From: Novipirellula herctigrandis
GTDB taxonomy: Bacteria > Planctomycetota > Planctomycetia > Pirellulales > Pirellulaceae
NCBI GenBank assembly: GCA_007859835.1
Contig: SJPJ01000001.1
Span: forward strand, 1,074,453 to 1,138,452
Direction: 5' to 3'
DNA length: 64,000 bases
Every line of letters starts with the position of its first letter. Position 1 is the first letter of the stretch. Shown here piece by piece: positions 54,601 to 62,318 of the stretch. The position numbers were made by a program, and so were the translations under genes. Under the pieces are notes generated by a model that saw only the letters and a list, made by a program, of their open reading frames with translations, made no database searches and had not been told where the DNA came from.

Positions 54601-56262
54601 CAAGTCCGTAGCGATCGCTTGCACCATATGCCCGAAGTAGTGGCCACCAAAGTGAAACTCCGCGTAATCAATGCGGTTGTTGATGCTGTCGTCCCGCATT
54701 TGGATCCGCGCCCAGTGACCGGGTAAGGGCGACGTTGCGTCGGCATCACCGTTGGTGTCGCCACCATGGGTGTCATCATGAATCGACGTGAATACAACGG
54801 GATCCTCAACCGTTCCCGTGATGTCCAAAGTGCCATTGACGAACAAGTGTGTGTTGGCGCCGAACGGTTTGACGATCTGGCCCGCATCGATCGCGAGTGT
54901 CGTTCCGGTGGGAACCGTGATGTCGCCATCGGGTCGATAGACCACTTCGGGGTTGTTCCAAGTCAAGTCCTTTTGCAACGGACCCGCATCCACCTGCATG
55001 CCATTGATCCCATTGCCCGACCAAGTGAAGCCGTTGATGTCGGGATTGGAATTCAAGTCCATGCTGATTGCGGCGTTAGCGTTGTTTTCGAAGAAGTTGT
55101 CCGTGATGATCGCATCGGACCCATCGAGCCGTAAACCATCGGTTTCCGAGTTAACGAATTTGCTGTTGGATACTGTCAAATCCGTGGCTACCGCTTGCAC
55201 CATTGCGCCGAAGTAGTGTCCACCATAGTGAAACTCAGCGTGGTCGATGCGATTATTCGTACTCTCATCCCGCATCAGAATCCGTGCCCAGTGACCGGAT
55301 ATTGGCGTCGACGCGTCGCCGTCACCATTGGTATCACCGCCATGGGTGTCATCCGAAACAGAAGTAAACACAACGGGATCCTCAGCCGTTCCCGCGATGT
55401 CCAAAGCGCCGTCGACGAACAAGTGCGTATTGCTGCCGAACGGTTTGACGATCTGGCCCGCATTAATCGTCAACGTGACTCCGTTTGGAACGGTGATATC
55501 GCCATCCGGCCGGTAGACGATTCCTGGGTTATCCCAAGTGAGATCCCTTGTTAGCGTCCCCGGGTCAACCTGCATGGCATTGATTCCATTCCCCACCATA
55601 GTGGATCCAGTAATCGATGGATTTGAATTCAAATCCATACTGATCGCTGCGTTACTGTTGCTGTTGAAGGCAATATTGGTAAGAACCGAATCGCTGCCGA
55701 TCACTCTTACACCGTCGGTCTCCGAATCGCGCACGGTACTGTCGCTTAACGTCAGATCGCCACCATTGACTTCGAGCATCGAACCAAAGTAGTGGCCGCC
55801 ATAGCGAATTTCGGCATTGGAGATCGCTGCGGTTCCATTCACCTGGATTCTTGCCCAGTTGCCTCTTCCGGGTGTGGTTGCATTCCCGTCGCCATTGGTG
55901 TCGCCCCCGATGTCATCTCGGATCGACGTGAAGATAATTTTCTCTGCGGTGGTGCCGTGCGCATTCAAAGAGCCATTGACATACAAATGAGCGTTCGCCG
56001 ATGGGAGCTTGACGATCGTACCAGGCTCGACCGTTAACGTGACGCCGCTGGCGACCGTCAAGTCTCCGGAGATTTCTTGGACTTCGGCGTTTGTCCAAGT
56101 CGTATCGGCGTTCAATGTCCCGGACCACACGGCTAACAATCGTCGGTCCTCTAACTGCTCGATTGGCAAGATGTGGCGACGACTCCGTTTCTGGCGAATC
56201 GGTTCCAAGCTCTTGGTGCGTCGACGTCTTCGAAGTTTGCTGAGCAAAGTAGACTTTCGCAT
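48700..56262 (-). CDS. Giant secreted beta-helix protein with CARDB and dockerin domains
   Basis: 2520 residues from ATG 56262. The start is rich in Arg and followed by LPIEQLEDRRLLAVWSG, the planctomycete LEPR-XLL type export motif, in place of a usual signal peptide. Residues 50-1080 are a right-handed parallel beta helix built of five 192-residue repeats, e.g. DGDITVPTGTTLAIDAGQIV and HYFGHMVQAIATDLSVSNSK; a CARDB domain with RQQVRESVESDNQAFTS follows, then a PPC-like and an IPT-like domain, a long helical region, a Pro/Glu spacer PPEPEPEPEPPT, two fibronectin-like domains and a dockerin pair: DVDKSGDVTAFDALLVINEL and DVEADGMLTALDALRVINVL, each a calcium loop. It should be an adhesive or surface-layer protein. 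Four repeats begin with an NNPEVVYRPDGD-type line and are near-identical at DNA level. Confidence 0.85.
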   Translation of the reverse strand: MRKSTLLSKLRRRRRTKSLEPIRQKRSRRHILPIEQLEDRRLLAVWSGTLNADTTWTNAEVQEISGDLTVASGVTLTVEPGTIVKLPSANAHLYVNGSLNAHGTTAEKIIFTSIRDDIGGDTNGDGNATTPGRGNWARIQVNGTAAISNAEIRYGGHYFGSMLEVNGGDLTLSDSTVRDSETDGVRVIGSDSVLTNIAFNSNSNAAISMDLNSNPSITGSTMVGNGINAMQVDPGTLTRDLTWDNPGIVYRPDGDITVPNGVTLTINAGQIVKPFGSNTHLFVDGALDIAGTAEDPVVFTSVSDDTHGGDTNGDGDASTPISGHWARILMRDESTNNRIDHAEFHYGGHYFGAMVQAVATDLTVSNSKFVNSETDGLRLDGSDAIITDNFFENNANAAISMDLNSNPDINGFTWSGNGINGMQVDAGPLQKDLTWNNPEVVYRPDGDITVPTGTTLAIDAGQIVKPFGANTHLFVNGTLDITGTVEDPVVFTSIHDDTHGGDTNGDADATSPLPGHWARIQMRDDSINNRIDYAEFHFGGHYFGHMVQAIATDLAVSNSKFVNSETDGLRLDGSDAIITENFFENNANAAISMDLNSNPDINGFTWSGNGINGMQVDAGPLQKDLTWNNPEVVYRPDGDITVPTGTTLAIDAGQIVKPFGANTHLFVNGTLDITGTVEDPVVFTSIHDDTHGGDTNGDADATSPSPGHWARIQMRDDSINNRIDYAEFHFGGHYFGHMVQAIATDLSVSNSKFVSSETDGLRLDDTDAVITNNFFENNANAAISMDLNSNPDINGFTWLGNGINGMQVDAGPLQKDLTWNNPEVVYRPDGDITVPAGLMLTVDAGQIVKPFGTNLQFYVRGILDITGTASDPVVFTSIYDDTHGGDTLGDGDASMPSPGQWARILLLDGSVDSHIEHAEFHYGGHYFGAMVQADASVVTIENSLFRNSETNAIVGSNNASVDATSCLVFDNVGSGVVAASGAFVTVVNNTIDRNSRGILSRGTTSNVNLVNSVVSFNTQGVVSESGGTVTMQFNDVFNPDGTNFVGVDDPTGTDGNISADPKYIDAINARYQLLSGSAVIDAANGDLAPATDYDGNLRFDDPGIANIGIGAEPWYDLGAFERQEGSDPKNLVIENVAVDKMQVGIGDPISISWTVRNDEVLPIDGGWIDVVFASSDEIWDIGDVPIAEIMRTDVLAPGESYNQQTNINAPPSRQGDLFFIVRTDARQQVRESVESDNQAFTSTELDVPELVLDTPLDSSFLGSGELQYYRIDVPGNRTLTISLDSEATSGSTSMFLRQQDIASSVTFDAASPSVFSPDQQLELAETDQTTYYLTVRADSGAAASSPFTLNATLPGFKLSAVSPAVGGNSGELTLDVVGTDLTRIARVTLVSEDNTVVTPMQTRFTDPTSLSVTFDLQGVAAGSYDVRVVSSVPVVEFDEEGNQTTGEVIDGDATLVDAFEVVDEEPTPLTTRLLLPSAARFGRVFPIHLEVINEGMNDVTSPLLLVHSPSGTPLSLTPDFNANTPSQVQVMPLSDRGLPTVMKPGDRVLIPVYASAITEPDSTFVVQDLTVPSTALAWDDVEAYYRDQTTDAQWAETWANFKSLVGDSWGELHDVMRMAATERVMLQPQTTFVAGAELIRDLMIRASFGEQDTSQFLTFPNGMLDPDPFGIGGADESAALGERLTALEEPILACSFAAAERGASGEDVDENEDGCAYFRPRNPVILASMEAWAQTSVIAALSGRNGTLASSLFVEFLNNDAPSYHTFSESHEVVDGTLAHAGFRNSSVTRRVLQTVFNDATHEIGRRLDPRLAAGSPITAEQLPPFESVSFPVESFFSQVGQLDSRLSPWSTKRGGDNESVYFADALHYGGSGDTFSIPNAIAGGVGKTDKSLPEELQRTYGSDVFGDDERRIFGNIILKRIVDENDKTIRIEAKSDLRVFIKDTIDFCPGDLGDGLTVKAATVPLANLEANGWAYDVGFQVEFASEVMNGSIRIPRDFDKDPDDPEPPPEPEPEPEPPTTCTGENVPGEHPECDPGDPPDDVPTVRPRDPNDIRGPAGVGEEGWIRQSELLPYTIRFENDPEQATAAAQEVIVSNPLSDNMDWETLELTGIGFGSQAVQVPAGRQEFSTIMQTTNVDGTPLDAMVDVVFDHETGTVTWSIRSVDPLTGLLPADPFAGFLPVNDESGSGEGFVTYTIRSKADVVTGDAIENQASIVFDINDPIVTNTALNTIDELAPTSSVSQLPEAFSTTAFMVEWSGTDGAIGSGVAAYDVYMSINDGSFQLALADTPATSHEFTGESGNTYSFVSTAVDQVGVRETKTLVAETTTLVIIGAWVNNDNIYDVDKSGDVTAFDALLVINELTDQLVHDSETSRLTPLQPTGYEDRFFDVEADGMLTALDALRVINVLLIPDLVAGEFAQDTIEPIPFSVDWLGDLVDDSDSDNDPFGSPWGEPGMTAIDQQFASQDSFEFDESETSQLRPMIQASKSTTGESVTDGLESSLRMFADDVAEQWRVDQWYR
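53233..56090. repeat. 576-bp internal tandem repeats, five units
   Basis: Units of 576 bp (192 codons) follow each other; starts near 53233, 53809, 54385, 54961 and 55537. The two at 54301-54560 and 54877-55136 are almost base-for-base equal, and 53809-54384 differs little; the first and last are diverged. Near identity of the central units implies recent duplication or ongoing gene conversion. Confidence 0.85.
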
Positions 56263-56837
56263 TGTACTTCTCGCTGTAAACGGTTTGCACATGTGCACAG
56301 AAGCACGACTGCTGAATTTCCGCACACAATGGTCTATTCGAATTGTTGTTTATTCACTCTCTGCAAATTGAATTGCACATCAATTCTCCGTATGTTGCCT
56401 CACATTCCTTCGCTTCATTTCGCGTTCCGCAGCCTCTTTACCAAAAAGCGGGTAGCAACGCATTCAGTGGATCAAGTCATGTGCCAAACGGCCCGAAAGG
56501 ACACACGTTTGCGTGATTGCGCACCTCCCCGGCGAACACGTGTACAATGTGGGACTGTGCAAGAACCCCAATGACCAATGCCATGCCCCGCGTCGCGACC
56601 GGTACGGCACAATTCGTAGCGAGATTACTTTCACCCGTCCGAGCATTGCCGAAGGCCCCAAAACATCGAAAGTTATCGCACAAAGGGACAAGAATTCGTT
56701 TTCACTGAGAACAAATTCCCTCGATGGTGATTTTGCTCTCTCGACTTGCGAATGACGGTCATGGAAAGTAGTTTTTTTAGAACTGACCTAGTCCAATATC
56801 TTCACTCGACCTTCCGAATTACTCTTGGCAATGAACC
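56263..56837. other. Divergent promoter region between the giant protein and sulfatase
   Basis: About 575 bp with no gene I accept. It should contain both promoters. I find no repeat or hairpin worth naming. Confidence 0.45.
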
Positions 56838-58355
56838 ATGAATCAAAAATCCTGCCCAACGATCTCATTCTTGGCTGCGGTCGTCGCACTCACTCTGCTC
56901 GTGCCGGCTGCGACCGTTTGTAACGCAGCAGAGAAGCCGAACATCATTTTCATCCTGGCGGACGACCAATGTTGGGAAACGTTGGGGTGTGAAGGCGGCG
57001 AAGTCCAAACACCCAACCTGGACGCACTTGCCAAAAGTGGCGTGCGGTTCACTCGAGCCTACAACATGGGTTCCTACTCCGGAGCAGTCTGCCTAGCCAG
57101 TCGCGCCATGTTTAACACAGGGCGCACGGTTTGGCACTGCGGATCGGTTAACCAACAAATCGGCAAATGGAACTCGAGGAACCGCGATAAATCGATGCCC
57201 AATCCTTATCCAGATACGAGCACCTCGTGGAGCAAGCGGATGAAGTCGGCCGGCTACACCACTTATTTTGCCGGCAAGTGGCATGTTCCCTTCTTCAAAA
57301 CGAACGAGGTATTCGATGTCGTGGGAACCGAACGTCCCGGCATGCCGAAGGATACCCAAGAAGGTTACCTTCGCCCGAAAGACAAGAACGACAAGACCTG
57401 GCTCCCCTGGGACACGTCCAAGGGAGGTTTCTGGGAAGGCGGACAACACTGGAGCGAAGTGCTGCGAGACGAAGCGATTGGATTTATTGATCAGGCCGCT
57501 GAAAAGAAAGACGAACCTTTCTTTATGTACCTCGCTTTTAACGCACCCCACGATCCAAGGCAGGCACCCAAGAGTTATGTGGATCGCTATCCCGTCGATA
57601 GCATCAAGGTCCCAGAAAACTTTCTGCCCAAATATCCGTATCAAGACGAAATCAAATGCGGCAAAGCATTGCGTGACGCTCGCCTCGCTCCATTCCCGAG
57701 AACGGAATATGCTATCCAGGTCAATCGCCAAGAGTACTACGCATTGATCACGCATCTCGACGACCAACTTGGAATCATCCTCAACGAACTCAAGAAGCGG
57801 GGCATGTACGAGAACACCTATATCTTCTACACGGCCGACCATGGACTAGCCGTCGGACACCATGGCTTAATGGGAAAACAAAATGTCTATGAACATAGCC
57901 TTGGCGCACCCTTGATCGTCAAAGGCCCAAGCATTGAAGCAGGCCGAACGGTTGATGCGAATGTTTACATCCAAGACATTGTTCCGACCACGATGGAATT
58001 GGCTGGTTTGGAAGTGCCAAAACCAGAAATTGAATTCGAGAGTTTTCTTCCCATTGTCGAAGGAGAATCCGACAAAGGACGTGATTTGATCTACGGCGGT
58101 TACCTTCATGTCTCGCGCAGTATTCGCAAAGGCGATTGGAAACTGATCTATTACCCCGACGTTCCTGTCTACCGACTCTTTAATCTCAAGAACGATCAAA
58201 ACGAGATGAACGACCTTGCCGACGACCCTCAATACGCGGGTAAGATCAAAGAGCTAAAACAAGCACTAACAGCGGAAATGGAGCGGTTGGACGATACCGA
58301 AATTGAAAAAATGCGTCTCAAACGTGACAAAGCCAGCAAGAAGAAGGCGGGATAG
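56838..58355 (+). CDS. Secreted type I sulfatase
   Basis: 505 residues with a signal peptide (AVVALTLLVPAATVCNA then AEKPNIIFILADDQCWE, the metal-binding start of sulfatases). The formylglycine site is C85 in SGAVCLASRAMFNTGR, a CxAxR variant instead of the classical CxPSR; FGE or anSME maturation of the CxAxR variant is possible. The other metal ligands are in YTADHGLAVGHHGLMGKQNVY. Lys after GKQNVYEHS fits the family. Removes sulfate from polysaccharide; a sulfatase beside a beta-helix enzyme points to a carrageenan- or ulvan-like substrate. Not assigned to a subfamily. Confidence 0.92.
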   Translation: MNQKSCPTISFLAAVVALTLLVPAATVCNAAEKPNIIFILADDQCWETLGCEGGEVQTPNLDALAKSGVRFTRAYNMGSYSGAVCLASRAMFNTGRTVWHCGSVNQQIGKWNSRNRDKSMPNPYPDTSTSWSKRMKSAGYTTYFAGKWHVPFFKTNEVFDVVGTERPGMPKDTQEGYLRPKDKNDKTWLPWDTSKGGFWEGGQHWSEVLRDEAIGFIDQAAEKKDEPFFMYLAFNAPHDPRQAPKSYVDRYPVDSIKVPENFLPKYPYQDEIKCGKALRDARLAPFPRTEYAIQVNRQEYYALITHLDDQLGIILNELKKRGMYENTYIFYTADHGLAVGHHGLMGKQNVYEHSLGAPLIVKGPSIEAGRTVDANVYIQDIVPTTMELAGLEVPKPEIEFESFLPIVEGESDKGRDLIYGGYLHVSRSIRKGDWKLIYYPDVPVYRLFNLKNDQNEMNDLADDPQYAGKIKELKQALTAEMERLDDTEIEKMRLKRDKASKKKAG

Positions 58356-58837
58356 TACGAGATGCACCTGGCATCAGCAAAGCCGATCGAATGATGCAAA
58401 TTTGGATTCGTCTGTCAGGGCAGTCTCGCGGGCGTCGCTTCGCGAGATTCATTCTGCGGTAAGTTTGCATCGTCCTTTTTCGGACGCCGTTCAAGAATCC
58501 ATCAATGCCGAACAGTCACTTACCGAGAAAAGTCGGTAATAGAGAACTCTCTTTTGCCATCCACCGCCACCTTGGTCGATTCCGTCTCGCCTTTGATATC
58601 GGGTGTAGAGTGGTAGCCCAACTCGTCGAGATGTTTGGCGTTTTCTCGTTCTCAGTCAAAACAATTTTTTCTCGTTTTCAGTCAAAACAATTGACGAGTC
58701 TCGCCACCGGAAACATCAACGGCAACGCAAACCGAGTTCAGGAGAAAACGGACCTCGCCAATCGGGTGGAAACACCAGGGTCATAAACGGACCCATCCCA
58801 TTACAAACGCAAACATCCCATTACGCAAATTAGAGAC
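58356..58837. other. Intergenic region with 26-bp duplication
   Basis: 482 bp. A block starting TTTTCTCGTTCTCAGTCAAA is found at 58641 and again, with one change, at 58667. Further down CATCCCATTAC occurs twice (around 58794 and 58813). No gene is supported; the upstream region of the beta-helix gene is here. Confidence 0.6.
58641..58691. repeat. 26-bp tandem duplication
   Basis: Two copies of a TTTTCTCGTTYTCAGTCAAA-type unit, 26 bp apart, separated by T-tract; they differ at one base. Confidence 0.9.
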
Positions 58838-60070
58838 ATGAACATCAACAAATTTATCTTGGCGTTGTTATTTGCAATCCCGTTTCTAGATGCGACTGGT
58901 TCAAATGCGGCTTATATCGCTTCGGATAGCTACCAAAATCCCAAGCTCACCGTAGCGATTGGATCCGCACACTACCCCGTAAAGTCGCAAGATAACAGCA
59001 AAACATTTCAAAAAGCGATTGACGATGTTCACGCTGGCGGCGGAGGACACGTTGTTGTTCCCGCAGGCGAGTACCGACTGATGGACATCCAAATGAAAAG
59101 CAATGTTCATGTGATTTTCAAAAGCGGGGTTGTCCTTCGGCCTCGAAATGAGGAGGACGGAAACCTGTTCAATTTTGGCATGAAAGAGGCCGTTCAAAAC
59201 ACATCATTGATCGGGTCTGATGACCGAACCGTATTTGACTTTACAGGAATGACGTCGAACCTAAGGGCAGTCTGTGTGAATGACTGTAACAATTTCCGCG
59301 TTGCGAATTTCACGGTGAACGACAATCGGACGGTCTACAGTTCGTTCACCTTCGGATGGGGTGGTGTCCGTGATGGTGTTGCAGAAATCGCCCGGAACGG
59401 CCTGATCGAGAACCTCACTGCGAACGATGCGCATTACGGTTACGGCGCGATTCAAGCGCACTCAGGCGAAAACATGATCTTTCGGAACATCAAGAGTGTC
59501 GGCGGCGTCGGCGTGCGTCTAGAAACGGGCTACAAGAAGATGAACCTGTCCGGCGTTGGTGGCCTGTTCAATATTCTTGTCGAAAACGTGTCGAGCAAGA
59601 ACGGGCAAGCGGCGTTGATGTTTCAGCCGCACACGATGAAACATGGCGATGTGGTCGCACGCAACATCCGCTCCGACGGCAGCGAGTTTTGCGTTTACAT
59701 CGCCAACCCGTTCGTCTCGAAGAAGAAGTATGGGCCCGAAACGGAGAAGGTTGCTGGCAGCTTCAAGTCAATCACAGTTGAGGGCGTACAGGCGGTCTAT
59801 CGGGATGGTCCCATCGTCACTCGATACCCACATTTGGAGTACTATCCAAAAGAGCTCCACGCTTCCATTGTCCGTATTGAAGAGGGTTCGGAGCCGGGGT
59901 ACCGCGGTCCCTCCATCGCGGCAGTCGCCAACATGCAACCGGAGGAGGAAACCATTTCCATCACGAATGTGGAAGCGACGGGATTCCAATACCGCCGGGA
60001 CATCATGACGCCGGACGATCTTTTCCGAGGTAGCATCAAACATTTGGTCAATCCGCAAAGCAAAAAGTAG
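58838..60070 (+). CDS. Secreted right-handed beta-helix polysaccharide enzyme
   Basis: 410 residues with signal peptide (FILALLFAIPFLDATGSNA). Like pectate-lyase-superfamily and GH28-type proteins it starts with a DNSKTFQKAIDDVHAGGGGH segment and HVVVPAGEYRLMDIQMKSNV, then parallel beta-helix coils (VCVNDCNNFRVANFTVNDNR, NGLIENLTANDAHYGYGAIQ, GVRLETGYKKMN). The coil order and the catalytic-looking AHYGYG and RLETG regions fit polysaccharide lyases or hydrolases, possibly of the iota-carrageenase type (GH82), but the key acids cannot be confirmed by eye. Its place behind a sulfatase supports a sulfated substrate. Confidence 0.7.
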   Translation: MNINKFILALLFAIPFLDATGSNAAYIASDSYQNPKLTVAIGSAHYPVKSQDNSKTFQKAIDDVHAGGGGHVVVPAGEYRLMDIQMKSNVHVIFKSGVVLRPRNEEDGNLFNFGMKEAVQNTSLIGSDDRTVFDFTGMTSNLRAVCVNDCNNFRVANFTVNDNRTVYSSFTFGWGGVRDGVAEIARNGLIENLTANDAHYGYGAIQAHSGENMIFRNIKSVGGVGVRLETGYKKMNLSGVGGLFNILVENVSSKNGQAALMFQPHTMKHGDVVARNIRSDGSEFCVYIANPFVSKKKYGPETEKVAGSFKSITVEGVQAVYRDGPIVTRYPHLEYYPKELHASIVRIEEGSEPGYRGPSIAAVANMQPEEETISITNVEATGFQYRRDIMTPDDLFRGSIKHLVNPQSKK

Positions 60071-60406
60071 TTGCCCGAAGGGGACCACAATGAATCGCGG
60101 AAGGTTGATTGGCGGGCGTACTGCGACAACTTGTCAATTTCGAGACGCCTTTTGCACGCCAACCGTCAACCGCGGGGGGTGGCGTAATTGTCGCACAGGC
60201 GGAACGAATGTGTGAATTCCGTCCCTTCTACCCTCCTTAACCCCTTCAACCCGACAGTGAGATCCAGAGGAAGGGCGAGTCTGGACCGGATACCACTCCA
60301 GAGGGTTTCCTTCACCGAAAAACCCTTATAATCTTTGTTTGACAAACTGAGATCGTGCAGCGAAACCCGAGTCCATTCCGATTCTCTCTACCCCAATTCA
60401 TTGCTT
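60071..60406. other. Intergenic region upstream of the oxidoreductase operon
   Basis: 336 bp with no gene. CCGCGGGGGG-type sequence around 60169-60180 and a T-rich stretch just before 60340 may belong to the promoter; I would not call a site. Confidence 0.4.
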
Positions 60407-62314
60407 ATGAGCGGCCCGAGCATCGTCAAACTCCCTGAACACATTGTTGAAATCGTCAGCGACGCCGGCGAAGGTGCCCAAAAGGCGGCATTGGCGTTCG
60501 CACAGTTGTGTGCCAAATCTGGCAACGGCTTGTGGACTGTGGAGATCATTCCCTCGGAGATCCAGCCCCCACCTCACACGACCGGCAGCGCCAGCGGAAA
60601 CCGCATTCGACTTGCCTCGCGAAGCCGCGTGACGAACTCCGGTAACCGCGCAAATATGGTATTGGCCTTCAATGAAATGGCCCTTCTGTCGCGGCTTGAA
60701 ACCGGCGGCCTTGCCGATGATGTGCTTGTCGTCATCGATGACCACTGGGCCACCCATCCGAACACGGCATACCAACAGAGCTACCGCGAAGTTCTGAGTC
60801 AGGCGAAGTCGCAAGGCGCGACGATCATTGAGATCCCTCTTGAGAGTGAAACGGCGAAGTATGTCGACGACACCGGTCGCGGTAAGAACATGTTTGCCGT
60901 CGGGCTTCTGTGTGCACTTTACAGCAAAGAATTGCCGGTACTCAAGAAAGTCATTCAAGGCATTTTCAAAAAGAAATCCGGAGAGGTCATCGCTACGGCA
61001 GTGACGCTTGCCGAGGCAGGCTACCAATATGGCATCGAGAATCTCGAGACCTGCTACGAGATCGAAGCGATTCCGGCGGGCACGACGAAAGTCGCGATGA
61101 ATGGAAACACGGCCCTTGCCCTTGGTGCCGTCGCGGCCGGATTTGAACTCTGTTCGATGTATCCGATCACTCCCGCCACGTCGGCCTCGCATATGTTGTC
61201 GGAGATCTTTGAGGAGTTCGGCGGATTTGTACATCAAGCCGAGGACGAGATCGCGGCAATCGGTGTAGCCGTCGGTGCTTCCTGGTCAGGAAAAACCGCC
61301 CTGACAATTACGTCCGGTCCCGGCATGGCGTTGAAAACCGAATTTCAGGGCCTTGCGGTGATGACCGAGACGCCGCTTGTGATTGTCGATGTGCAACGCG
61401 GTGGCCCTAGTACGGGATTGCCGACCAAGGTTGAACAATCGGACTTGCTACACGCGATCTATGGGGCACCGGGCGATGCACCGAAAGTGGTCATGGCCGC
61501 CAGCTCGATCGAGGAGTGCTACTACATTCTATCACTCGCTAGAAAAATCGCCGAAGAGTTTCGGATGCTTGTGATCGTGCTCTCGGATGCGAATCTGGCC
61601 ACCGGTCAGCAGATCTTTGACCGTCCCGATGTGAGCATGACTCCACGCCGGCCGCCATTGGATTTGAGCCCCGTGGAACCGGGTGCTCTGCCCTATGATT
61701 GGGATTCGGAGACCGGACTTTCACAGCGTCTGATCCCTGGCCAAGCAGGCGGGATGGGTGTCACCACGTCGCTCAACCATGATCGCAATGGCAAGGCCTG
61801 TTACGATTCGGTTCGCAATCAGACCGGACACACGATGCGAAGCCGGAAACTCGCGGCACTGCAAAAAGGATTAAAAAGACCGCCGGTCTATGGTGCGGAC
61901 GAGGGCGATTTACTGATTGTGGGTTGGGGCAGTACACGTGGTGCGATCGAAGAAGCGGTCGACTCGGCCCGCGCCGATGGCATCTCGGTTTCCTCTCTTC
62001 ATATCCAATTCCTCAGTCCACTGCCGCCAGGCCTGAAAGCGATCTTTTCACGCTTCAAAAAGATCATGACCGTCGAGATCAACTACAGCGATGACAAGAA
62101 CGATCCGTTCATCACCGACGAAAATCGGCGCTACGGACAACTGGCGTGGATCCTTCGCGCGGCGACGCTGATCGATATCGATTGCTACGCTCAAGTCCCA
62201 GGTCGTCCTTTCATGCCTGTCGAAATCACTGACGAGATTCGCCAAACTCTCGACCTTGAACCCGAAAACGTCTCTAACGCCGTTTCCATGAATACTACTG
62301 AAAAAGGAAACTGA
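60407..62314 (+). CDS. korA: 2-oxoacid:ferredoxin oxidoreductase, alpha subunit with fused gamma domain
   Basis: 635 residues from ATG 60407 (a frame from 60335 is open but the peptide lacks similarity). The N-terminal 190 residues are the gamma-type domain (VEIVSDAGEGAQKAALAFAQ, then IEIPLESETAKYV-like). From about 225 follows the pyrimidine-binding alpha domain: GNTALALGAVAAGFELCSMY, PITPATSASHMLSEIF, AEDEIAAIGVAVGASWSGKT, TSGPGMALKTEF. This matches two-subunit KorAB enzymes that oxidise 2-oxoglutarate (or pyruvate) to acyl-CoA while reducing ferredoxin, as in the oxygen-tolerant TCA-cycle variant. Four bases separate its stop from korB. Substrate preference is not readable. Confidence 0.92.
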   Translation: MSGPSIVKLPEHIVEIVSDAGEGAQKAALAFAQLCAKSGNGLWTVEIIPSEIQPPPHTTGSASGNRIRLASRSRVTNSGNRANMVLAFNEMALLSRLETGGLADDVLVVIDDHWATHPNTAYQQSYREVLSQAKSQGATIIEIPLESETAKYVDDTGRGKNMFAVGLLCALYSKELPVLKKVIQGIFKKKSGEVIATAVTLAEAGYQYGIENLETCYEIEAIPAGTTKVAMNGNTALALGAVAAGFELCSMYPITPATSASHMLSEIFEEFGGFVHQAEDEIAAIGVAVGASWSGKTALTITSGPGMALKTEFQGLAVMTETPLVIVDVQRGGPSTGLPTKVEQSDLLHAIYGAPGDAPKVVMAASSIEECYYILSLARKIAEEFRMLVIVLSDANLATGQQIFDRPDVSMTPRRPPLDLSPVEPGALPYDWDSETGLSQRLIPGQAGGMGVTTSLNHDRNGKACYDSVRNQTGHTMRSRKLAALQKGLKRPPVYGADEGDLLIVGWGSTRGAIEEAVDSARADGISVSSLHIQFLSPLPPGLKAIFSRFKKIMTVEINYSDDKNDPFITDENRRYGQLAWILRAATLIDIDCYAQVPGRPFMPVEITDEIRQTLDLEPENVSNAVSMNTTEKGN

Positions 62315-62318
62315 AGCC

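Noticed and set aside
57093..57842. A 249-codon frame antisense to the sulfatase
   Set aside because: Opposite a gene with full sulfatase motifs; no family and no ribosome-binding site.
60398..61237. A 279-codon frame antisense to korA
   Set aside because: Composition is an artefact of GC-rich codons on the other strand; korA is certain from its motifs.
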